Assembly: GCA_027484165.1 (NCBI GenBank)
Contig: JAIXWH010000107.1
Span: 1 to 64,000 of the forward strand
DNA: 64,000 bases
Origin: Chitinophagaceae bacterium
Lineage (GTDB): Bacteria > Bacteroidota > Bacteroidia > Chitinophagales > Chitinophagaceae
Reading direction: 5' to 3'
The notes under the pieces are model-generated. The model did no database searches and was not told the DNA's origin. It saw only the letters and a program-made list of their open reading frames with translations. Positions 56,386-64,000 of the stretch are shown here, in pieces. A program made the translations under genes and the position numbers. How positions within the stretch are numbered: the first letter of the stretch is position 1; the number at the start of each line of letters is the position of its first letter.

Positions 56386-58455
56386 TTAAGAGTTCGCAGA
56401 CTTCTGCTGGAGATATTTATATATTTCTACCTGAGACCTAATTTTCTTTTTGTTCTTTATCTCGATATATTGATTGTCTTGTTCATTGTTTAAAATTCTT
56501 GCCTTAACGGTGTCCTTAAGCTGAATATTTAAAAGATCTAGCAATTCAGTTTTTATTTTTTTATCTGTAATAGGACAAGCAACTTCAATTCTATGATTTA
56601 AATTTCTGATCATATAGTCTGCTGATGAGATATAGAGCTTTTCTTGTCCATTATTATAAAACACCATCACTCTTGAATGTTCAAGATACTCATCTACTAT
56701 ACTAATCGCTTGCATGGGTAGGATAAACTTTTTGTTTTCTGTATACATGCAGCAGATTCCTCTAACTATAATTTTAACCTCTACACCTGCCTTTGCCGCA
56801 TCATACAATTTATTTACCAGCTCCTCGTCACTCAAAGAATTTAATTTCAGAATGATGTAAGCTTTCTTTTTTTCGCTGGCATGTTTGATTTCTCTGTTGA
56901 TTAATGACAAAATTTCTTTTCTCATACTGGTTGGACTAATCATCAGTGATTTGCAGGATTTAAGAAAATCAAATTTATCCGTTGGATTTTCAAGATAGTT
57001 GAACACTTTGTTTACTTCCAGCATGATTGTTTTGTTGGAAGTGAGTAAACAATGATCGCTATAGGTTAATGCGGTTTTTTCATTTAAGTTACCCGTACTA
57101 ATAAAGCCATAATGAATAAATTTGTTTTGAATCTTTTTCTTGATCAAACAAATTTTTGCATGTACTTTCATTTTAGGGACACCAATAAAAACGTTTACTC
57201 CAGCTTCTTCTAATTTCTTTTTCCAAAGCAAATTGGCTTCCTCATCAAACCTGGCTCTTAACTCAATGATTACTGTTACTTTCTTTCCATTTCTTACAGC
57301 GTTAGTTAACGCATTTATTATTTTTGAGTGAGTTGCCAATCTGTAACAAGTAATCTTTATGCTCATCACATCAGGATCTATTGCTGCCTCTCGAAATAAA
57401 TCAATAATGCTATTGAAAGAATGATAAGGAAAATGCAACATCACATCTTTTTCAAGAATAACTTTACTTACACTTTTTTTATTTACTAATTCAGGATGAG
57501 TAAAAGGATTCTTCCTTGTTTTATTTTGTGTAAATACAGAAGCAGGGAAATTCATAAAATCTTTGAAATTATGAATTTTACCACCAGGTATCAGATTGTC
57601 TTTATGAGTTAATTCTAATCTTTTTACTAAATAACTTAAAAGAGTAACAGGAATATCTTTATCAAAAACCAATCGAACAGGTTTACCAATCTTCCTGTTT
57701 TTTAATCCCTTTTCAATTTTTTGAATGAATGAGGTCGATATATCATTATCTATGTCAATTTCTGCATCTCTGGTAACCTTTATGGTGTGTGCTGAAAAAG
57801 TATCATAATTAAAAAAGGAGAAAATATGCGGCAAACAAAATCTAATCACATCATCAAGTAGTATTATTTTTTTCTCGTTTTTGGAAGAAGGTAAAATGAT
57901 GAATCTTGAAATACTTTTTGTTGGAATAGAAATCAGTGCAAATTTTTTCGGAATAGAATTGTCTTTTTTAGAAAGTGTGCAAGCAAGATAAATTGATTTG
58001 TCGTTTAATACTGGAAACTTATCAATACTTTCAATCATTAACGGAACAATATTACCACGTATCTCCTCATTAAAATAATTAAGAATAAATCGTTTTTGCT
58101 CGGCATTAATTTGATTGTGATTGACAATAAAAATTTTATTTTTCTTGAGTTCCGATAAAATTTTACCCCATGTTTTTTCAAATCTGTTTTGTAAAATTAA
58201 AACCTTAGCTAAAATTTCTTCCAAAATCACTTCGGGATTTATTTCAAGATGCATTTTTGCTTTACTTCCAAATTCGATCATTCGCTTTAAAGTAGCTACT
58301 CTTACTCGGAAAAATTCATCAAGGTTATTGGAAAAAATACCTAAAAATTTGATACGCTCTTTTAGAGGTACGGTTTCGTCTTCAGCTTCCTGAAGCACTC
58401 TGCTATTAAATGAGAGCCAGCTAATGTCTCTTGCAATTGTTTTTCTTTTGTGCAC
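56386..58455 (-). CDS. ppk1: polyphosphate kinase 1, GTG start
   Basis: A 689-residue PPK1 that polymerises the ATP gamma-phosphate into polyphosphate. The N-terminal region has ISWLSFNSRVLQEAEDETVPL and IFSNNLDEFFRVRVATLK. The catalytic core has LHFPYHSFNSIIDLFREAA, IELRARFDEEANLLW and the phospho-His region KVHAKICLIKKK. NLNHRIEVACPI follows near the C-terminus. The family length is 680-720 residues. The start is a GTG at 58455 (MHKRKTIARDISWLSF); no in-frame ATG suits better. It is first in the ppk1-ppx operon. Confidence 0.96.
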   Translation of the reverse strand: MHKRKTIARDISWLSFNSRVLQEAEDETVPLKERIKFLGIFSNNLDEFFRVRVATLKRMIEFGSKAKMHLEINPEVILEEILAKVLILQNRFEKTWGKILSELKKNKIFIVNHNQINAEQKRFILNYFNEEIRGNIVPLMIESIDKFPVLNDKSIYLACTLSKKDNSIPKKFALISIPTKSISRFIILPSSKNEKKIILLDDVIRFCLPHIFSFFNYDTFSAHTIKVTRDAEIDIDNDISTSFIQKIEKGLKNRKIGKPVRLVFDKDIPVTLLSYLVKRLELTHKDNLIPGGKIHNFKDFMNFPASVFTQNKTRKNPFTHPELVNKKSVSKVILEKDVMLHFPYHSFNSIIDLFREAAIDPDVMSIKITCYRLATHSKIINALTNAVRNGKKVTVIIELRARFDEEANLLWKKKLEEAGVNVFIGVPKMKVHAKICLIKKKIQNKFIHYGFISTGNLNEKTALTYSDHCLLTSNKTIMLEVNKVFNYLENPTDKFDFLKSCKSLMISPTSMRKEILSLINREIKHASEKKKAYIILKLNSLSDEELVNKLYDAAKAGVEVKIIVRGICCMYTENKKFILPMQAISIVDEYLEHSRVMVFYNNGQEKLYISSADYMIRNLNHRIEVACPITDKKIKTELLDLLNIQLKDTVKARILNNEQDNQYIEIKNKKKIRSQVEIYKYLQQKSANS

Positions 58456-58727
58456 GGTATTATTGTGGGATAGGTTTATAGTCGAAGATAAACAATTGTA
58501 AAAAACTATATTATCTAAGCGTATTAAATATTAGAGCTTAATGATAAATTAATAGTGTTGGAGTATATAAAAATTTATCTACGCCTTTTTAATTTATTTT
58601 TATTTCTTTTAAACTTAAATTATCAATATTTGTCATACAGCGCACCTGTTAAAAAATTATTAATTTCTAATAATTGAACTTGAAAACCAAATTTATATAA
58701 ATAACTAATAAAATTAATAAATAATCA

Positions 58728-60437
58728 ATGAAAAAATTAATCCTGGCTTTATTATTGTTCATCTCACTAAACCTTTTTGCTCATCCCGGCGGACATTACA
58801 AAACCGAAGATTTACCCAAACTTCATCATTGGACTGCAATTGTCGATGGAAAACTGTTAGTTGGAAACTTTATGATGAGTAAAAACGATGTGGTTTTTGT
58901 GGAAGGAATCAATGGTCAAATCTGGCAGGTTAACTATCAATCTATTGTTGGTGCTGACAAGATTTATGTGGATCAGGAAATCAATAGAATTAATACATTT
59001 AATGGAGTGGGAACAACTACGGATGCAGTTCCGTTTAATTACACTCCTTTTTTATTATTCATTTTTAGTGCTTTAACGAGCGTTGTTTTTTTGATTATTG
59101 GAATCAGAATAAGAAAAAATCAAACCAATCCATTGGCAAGATATTCTGTTTCTTTTTTATCGGTATTATTCTTCGCTCTTTCATTGTTTGCCTGTAAAAA
59201 AAGCAATTTAGATGTTGGCCCTTCAGCTACTTCTCCTTGCGGGATTGCAACAGGATTGACTGCTTCGGTAAGTTCAGATTCATTATTATTAAATTGGAAT
59301 CCGGTTTCAGGAGCTTCTTCCTATATTATCAACTACAAAAAACAGACAGAAACTACCTGGAAAGACACTACCTCAAGCACCAACTTAATTTTACTTACAC
59401 GATTAGCCACAGGAGTAAATTATGAATTGCAGGTTCAAACGGTTTGTGCCAACGGAAACAATTCAATGTCTGGAACAATTATTGTTTCTATACCTGATAC
59501 AGGTAACGGAGGAAATGTGGATCCTAACTTTATTCCAAGAAATGATGTTATGTTCATGGACTCTGCTTATTCTTTATACAAACCACCCTTTGGTACAGTA
59601 GCTACTTCATGGGATTCAACCTATTTTCATATCTCTTCATTAGGAATGCCTACACATAATTCAACAGTACCTCTTCATGATAAAATGATTGGAATTACCA
59701 GCTGGCAACAACAGGTGCCCATCCCTCAATTTTATACGGATACCAATAGTTGGTCAATTCCATTACAACCCGTGTATGCTACAACGCCAATGAGTACACG
59801 AACCAACTTTATGAAAGGCGCAGTTGCAATTGCACTTAATGGAATTGCTATTTTTAATGCATTAAATAACAGAGGGGTAGATTCTTATGCAATCGGAGAG
59901 TTAGATAATTGGGGAGGACATTGCGGAAGAGCAGACGATTATCATTATCACGCAGCACCAATGCATTTAGCTGGACCTAATGGCAGATTGCCTATTGCAT
60001 ACGCCTTGGATGGCTTTGCAGTATATGGAGCTAATGAACCCGACGGTACAACTATGCAATCATTGGATACTTGTCATGGTCATAAAATAGGAAATGGAGT
60101 TTATCATTATCATGGCACAACCACATACCCTTATGTAATCGGTGCCATGAGAGGAAACGTAACATTAGATCCAACAACTCCTGCACCTGAAAATCAAATC
60201 TTACCTCAAGCTTTTGCAAAAGGAGTTAGACCAGCATTAACGCCATTGAATGGAGCAGTGATAACAGACTTTGTAGCTCAATCACCAAGTCATTATCTAT
60301 TAACTTACAGGAGAGGAAATAAATATGGCTATGTTGAATATTATTGGACAGGAAACGGAGGGGTAGGCACTACTTACACTTATATTCTTACTGATACTTC
60401 CGGTTTACCAACAACAAGCACTTATACACGTCGTTAA
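58728..60437 (+). CDS. membrane-anchored FN3-YHYH domain protein
   Basis: A 569-residue protein. A signal peptide (1-18, ending LNLFAH) is followed by a small SHD1-like beta domain (about 30-90: HHWTAIVDGKLLVGNFMM). Next come a transmembrane helix (about 106-125), a short basic loop (RIRKNQTNPLARYS), and a second helix ending LSLFACKKSN, which has a lipobox shape. An FN3 module (about 170-262) and a C-terminal YHYH domain (about 275-565) complete it. The YHYH domain has HCGRADDYHYHAAPMHLAG, DGFAVYG and CHGHKIGNGVYHYHG, a His-rich set likely to bind metal. The function of YHYH proteins is not established. The next gene follows 39 bases later. Confidence 0.85.
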   Translation: MKKLILALLLFISLNLFAHPGGHYKTEDLPKLHHWTAIVDGKLLVGNFMMSKNDVVFVEGINGQIWQVNYQSIVGADKIYVDQEINRINTFNGVGTTTDAVPFNYTPFLLFIFSALTSVVFLIIGIRIRKNQTNPLARYSVSFLSVLFFALSLFACKKSNLDVGPSATSPCGIATGLTASVSSDSLLLNWNPVSGASSYIINYKKQTETTWKDTTSSTNLILLTRLATGVNYELQVQTVCANGNNSMSGTIIVSIPDTGNGGNVDPNFIPRNDVMFMDSAYSLYKPPFGTVATSWDSTYFHISSLGMPTHNSTVPLHDKMIGITSWQQQVPIPQFYTDTNSWSIPLQPVYATTPMSTRTNFMKGAVAIALNGIAIFNALNNRGVDSYAIGELDNWGGHCGRADDYHYHAAPMHLAGPNGRLPIAYALDGFAVYGANEPDGTTMQSLDTCHGHKIGNGVYHYHGTTTYPYVIGAMRGNVTLDPTTPAPENQILPQAFAKGVRPALTPLNGAVITDFVAQSPSHYLLTYRRGNKYGYVEYYWTGNGGVGTTYTYILTDTSGLPTTSTYTRR

Positions 60438-60476
60438 TAATTTATAATAAGCATAATCTCAAATCTAATACAACAA

Positions 60477-63400
60477 ATGAAGAAAGTATTTTTTTTTCTT
60501 TTAACTCTGGTTTCAATCCAATTCACGTTTTCGCAATCTGTTAAAAAAACAATGAAGCGTTTGCCTGATACCGGGCAAAATGGCGATTATACGCCAACGT
60601 TAGGTGAAGATGCAGATTACAATTTTAATACTCCTTTTTATAGTTTAAATGGCAATGGAACTACTACTGATACAATCACCGGATTGATGTGGCAAAAGAC
60701 AGACGGAGGAGAAATGACCATTGAAAATGCAGCAATTTATTGTGATACGTTAACTCTTGGAGGCTACACAGATTGGCGATTGCCTAATTCTCATGAAGCT
60801 TTCAGTATATTAAATCAAAGCAGAGTGAATCCTGCCATCGATACAAATTATTTCACAAAAACAATAGCAGACTATTGGTGGACAAGTCAACGTCAGGTTG
60901 GAGACTCCACTAAAGTATGGTGCGCCAATGCCGGAGGCGGAATTGGAAATAAGCCTAAATCAGAAACGATAAGTGCCGGCGGAAATAAAAGATATCATGT
61001 AAGAGCAGTTAGAGATGTAACTCCACCTCCAGCAGTAAATCATTTTACAGATAATGGAGATGGAACAGTAACAGACAATTTGACTGGATTAATGTGGATA
61101 AAAGTGTTATCTACAGATACCGCCAATTGGGAACAAGCGCTGATTCGTGCCGAAGCGTCTACACTTGCAAGTTATACGGATTGGAGACTTCCAAATATTA
61201 AGGAACTGTTTTCAATTAATGATGAATCTTTAACTTCTTCATCAATCAATCCGGCCTATTTCACCATTTCAGGAAGAGTAAATATCTGGTCTTCTTCCAC
61301 TTTATCTAATCAAACAACTCAGGCATGGTATGTAGATACCCGATATGGCATCACAACTTATTTGCCTAAAACCAGAAGCTTATATATGTTGTTTGTAAGA
61401 GGTAACGGCACTACTACGCCTACACCACCTCCAACAAATATCAATTTTAATATCATTTTAGGTAGACCCACTGATACTTCTATAACAGCAAGTGTTTTAT
61501 TTGATCAAAACGCTGAAATATATTTAACATACGGAACACAATCTGGAGTTTATACAGGCACAACTTCTACAATTACTACTACCAATGGCATAACTGAAGA
61601 AGTAGACATGAGAAATTTATTACCCAACACAAAATACTACTATCAATTAAGATATCGTACTCCTGGAGGAACATTTTTTACTAACAGCAATGAGTATACG
61701 TTTCAAACTCAAAGACCAACGGGAAGTACTTTTACCTTTACCGTTGAAGCAGATGAGCATTTGTATGACATTAAAGGAGTAAAAAGTTTATATAATATTG
61801 CCTTAAATAATCAGGCCGCAGATAAACCTGATTTCATGCTTTCACTAGGTGATATTTTTGGCGATGATCATACCTACTTAGATACCGTACGCTTTCCCGT
61901 TAGAATTACTGAACCGGAGGTAGATGCTTTACATAAAGACTACAGACCCATCTTAGGAAATATCTGTCATTCTATTCCTTTTTATGTTTGTTTGGGTAAT
62001 CATGAAGGAGAGAATAATTTTTATCTGAATAAAACTTTCCCAAACAATCTGGCTATATGGGGTACCAAATGGCGTAAGTCTTATTATCCTAACCCTAAAC
62101 CCAATAGTTTTTATTCAGGAAGCATTGATACGTTATATAATCGATACCATGGAACAGGTCCAACCGAAAATTATTTTTCTTGGACATGGGGTGACGCATT
62201 ATTTGTGGTGTTAGATGTTTATAGATATCAGAATGACACAACGGATAAACCTACCAACTGGGATTGGACTCTGGGCAGAACACAATATAATTGGTTAAGA
62301 AGCACATTAGAAAACAGTACTTCAAAATATAAGTTTGTATTTGCACATCATATCCGCGGACAAGGAAGAGGAGGGGTTACCAATGCTAAATTATTTGAGT
62401 GGGGTGGGCTTCAAAATTTAAATAATGGTCAGTATACATTTGATACTTATCGTCCAGGTTGGGGTAAACCAATTCATCAACTGTTTAAAGACAATCATGT
62501 AAACATTTTCTTCCAGGGACATGATCACGTGTTTGCTCATGAAGTGTTAGACAGTGTTACTTACCAGGCTGTACCTATGCCTTCAGATTCAACCTATGGT
62601 TTGGGATTTATTGCCAATGCCGGCGCATACGTTTCAGATACTGTTGATGGAAGTGGTCATATACGCGTTACTGTTTCTCCTACTTGTGTTAAAGTAGATT
62701 ATGTAAAAGCATATCTGCCAGCTGACACTTTGAGTGGAGCTCATCATAACAGAGAAATTGGATTTAGTTATACCATTGGTTCTTGTGCAGTTACACCATG
62801 CACTTCATTTACTTATGGTGCTTGGCCTGCGTGTAACAACGGCATTCAAACCAGAACTTATACTGCAAATCCTTCAGGATGCACAGGAACACCACCAGCA
62901 GATAGTATACAAAGAACATGTACAACTCCGCCAGTAACCCTAACCGTTACTAGAGCAGAATTGCTGGGTCAACCAACAAATAATAGTGTAGCATTGAATA
63001 TGTTCTTTTCGGATTCAGTTGAAATGAGAGTAAGATATGGTACTGTTTCTGGTACTTATACAAATAATACCTCTTGGCAAACCTTTGCTGGAGCAGTTCC
63101 TGCAGTAATAAACATAACAGGTTTACAAGCCGATACAAAATACTATTACAGTGTTTCTTATCGTAAACCCGGAACAATCACAGTTACCAACAGATCCGAA
63201 TATAGTTTTCATACACAAAGAACTCCAGGCAGTAGTTTTTCTTTTGTTGTACAAGCCGATCCTCATGTTGATGAGCAAAGTGATTCATTGTTGTATAGCT
63301 TATGTTTAAAAAATCAGTTGGAAGACAATCCTGATTTCATGATTGATTTAGGAGACTTTTTAATGACTGATAAGTTAAAGAGATTAAGTGTGCCAGCAAT

Positions 63401-64000
63401 AATTCCAAGAGATACGATTACCTACAGATGTAATGTATTGAGAGCGTATTATGAAAAAATAAGTCATTCCGTTCCTTTATTTATTGCATTGGGTAATCAT
63501 GAAGGAGAGTCTGGTTGGAACATCACCCAAACTAATCCTGTAAATAACATAGCCAATTGGAACACCATCGATAGGAAGAAATATTTCTTAAATCCTTATC
63601 CTGATAATTTTTATTCAGGCGATACTGCTAGTTATGCTAACGTGGGTCAGCGTGCCGCTTATTATTCTTGGAAGTGGGGGGATGCCTTATTTATTGTTAT
63701 TGATCCATATTGGAGTACCAAAACCAAACCCGACTCTTTGAATGGATGGCGTTGGACTCTAGGTAAAGATCAATATGATTGGTTGAGAAGAACATTGGAA
63801 AGTGATAGTACCTCTAAATTCAAATTTGTTTTTGCTCATCAGATGGTGGGTGGAGATCCCGATGGAAGAGGTGGTGTTGAATTTGCAAAACGCTATGAGT
63901 GGGGAGGATATAATATTGATGATACTACTTATACTTTTGGTACGAACAGACCAGGATGGTATAAACCTTTGAAAGATTTATTTTTTGAAAACAAAGTCAA
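60477..64000 (+). CDS. secreted tandem metallophosphatase with Lcl domains (3' end beyond window)
   Basis: An open frame of at least 1174 residues running off the right edge. A signal peptide (ending FTFSQ) is followed by two Lcl/DUF1566 domains (about 30-180 and 185-312: GGYTDWRLPNSHE, TGLMWIKV, SYTDWRLPNIKE). Next are a purple-acid-phosphatase-like FN3 domain (about 322-415) and a calcineurin-like phosphatase (about 418-745). A Cys-rich thrombospondin-like insert (about 770-812, SFTYGAWPACNNG), a second FN3 and a second phosphatase follow. Metal ligands in copy 1 are D426-x-H428, D459, GNHE 507-510, H624 and GHDH 681-684. Copy 2 has D928-x-H930, D960, GNHE 1006-1009 and H1121 before the cut. 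The substrate is probably an organic phosphate ester; this is inference. Confidence 0.9.
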   Translation, partial: MKKVFFFLLTLVSIQFTFSQSVKKTMKRLPDTGQNGDYTPTLGEDADYNFNTPFYSLNGNGTTTDTITGLMWQKTDGGEMTIENAAIYCDTLTLGGYTDWRLPNSHEAFSILNQSRVNPAIDTNYFTKTIADYWWTSQRQVGDSTKVWCANAGGGIGNKPKSETISAGGNKRYHVRAVRDVTPPPAVNHFTDNGDGTVTDNLTGLMWIKVLSTDTANWEQALIRAEASTLASYTDWRLPNIKELFSINDESLTSSSINPAYFTISGRVNIWSSSTLSNQTTQAWYVDTRYGITTYLPKTRSLYMLFVRGNGTTTPTPPPTNINFNIILGRPTDTSITASVLFDQNAEIYLTYGTQSGVYTGTTSTITTTNGITEEVDMRNLLPNTKYYYQLRYRTPGGTFFTNSNEYTFQTQRPTGSTFTFTVEADEHLYDIKGVKSLYNIALNNQAADKPDFMLSLGDIFGDDHTYLDTVRFPVRITEPEVDALHKDYRPILGNICHSIPFYVCLGNHEGENNFYLNKTFPNNLAIWGTKWRKSYYPNPKPNSFYSGSIDTLYNRYHGTGPTENYFSWTWGDALFVVLDVYRYQNDTTDKPTNWDWTLGRTQYNWLRSTLENSTSKYKFVFAHHIRGQGRGGVTNAKLFEWGGLQNLNNGQYTFDTYRPGWGKPIHQLFKDNHVNIFFQGHDHVFAHEVLDSVTYQAVPMPSDSTYGLGFIANAGAYVSDTVDGSGHIRVTVSPTCVKVDYVKAYLPADTLSGAHHNREIGFSYTIGSCAVTPCTSFTYGAWPACNNGIQTRTYTANPSGCTGTPPADSIQRTCTTPPVTLTVTRAELLGQPTNNSVALNMFFSDSVEMRVRYGTVSGTYTNNTSWQTFAGAVPAVINITGLQADTKYYYSVSYRKPGTITVTNRSEYSFHTQRTPGSSFSFVVQADPHVDEQSDSLLYSLCLKNQLEDNPDFMIDLGDFLMTDKLKRLSVPAIIPRDTITYRCNVLRAYYEKISHSVPLFIALGNHEGESGWNITQTNPVNNIANWNTIDRKKYFLNPYPDNFYSGDTASYANVGQRAAYYSWKWGDALFIVIDPYWSTKTKPDSLNGWRWTLGKDQYDWLRRTLESDSTSKFKFVFAHQMVGGDPDGRGGVEFAKRYEWGGYNIDDTTYTFGTNRPGWYKPLKDLFFENKV

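Overview
The window is AT-rich DNA from a member of the Bacteroidota, most likely a Chitinophagia/Sphingobacteriia-type environmental bacterium. This is inferred from several secreted proteins carrying type IX secretion (T9SS) C-terminal signals, both the type A YPNPTTG-like tail and the type B gliding-associated CHU_C-like domain. A TonB-dependent receptor with a carboxypeptidase-regulatory-like N-terminus and phosphate-selective-type porins fit the same group. No rRNA, tRNA, CRISPR array, transposase or integrase was recognised.

Layout. (1) 1-4536 is an accessory patch. A HEPN/MNT toxin-antitoxin pair (274-922) lies between two copies of a 43-bp direct repeat, and a third, decayed copy lies at 4453-4478. 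The patch also holds two exported coiled-coil proteins of unknown function (1234-4220) and gene debris. (2) 4537-5712 is purT. (3) 6073-14892 holds two divergent giant secreted proteins built from the same ~50-residue two-cysteine repeat, 12 units in one and 26 in the other. One ends in a type B and the other in a type A T9SS domain. (4) 16406-26946 is a tight same-strand run: hydrolase, DctA-like symporter, two porins, lamin-tail lipoprotein, T9SS protein and a second lamin-tail protein. It is followed by a DUF47-PiT phosphate transport pair (27114-29515). (5) 29512-39712 is a purine operon on the minus strand, purL-C-F-M-N-H-D. (6) 40089-46668 is another minus-strand run: an LpxH-like phosphoesterase, glycosyltransferase, GH1 glycosidase, folD, class 1A pyrD and a fused OPRT-ODC UMP synthase. 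(7) 46993-64000 is a second region with a phosphate flavour. It holds a TonB receptor, a large duplicated beta-helix-like T9SS protein, ppx and ppk1, a YHYH-domain membrane protein, and a very large protein with tandem metallophosphatase domains that runs off the right edge.

How the genes fit together. Nucleotide synthesis is well represented: seven clustered pur genes, a second GAR transformylase (PurT), FolD supplying one-carbon units, and the last pyrimidine steps. Phosphate acquisition and storage is the second theme: PiT/DUF47, OprO/P-type porins, polyphosphate kinase and exopolyphosphatase, and secreted phosphatase-like domains. Secreted adhesin-like repeat proteins are the third. The strongest candidates for closer study are the repeat-flanked toxin-antitoxin module, the eukaryote-order UMP synthase beside a class 1A DHODH, the two sister repeat proteins with different T9SS signals, and the tandem phosphatase protein at the right edge.
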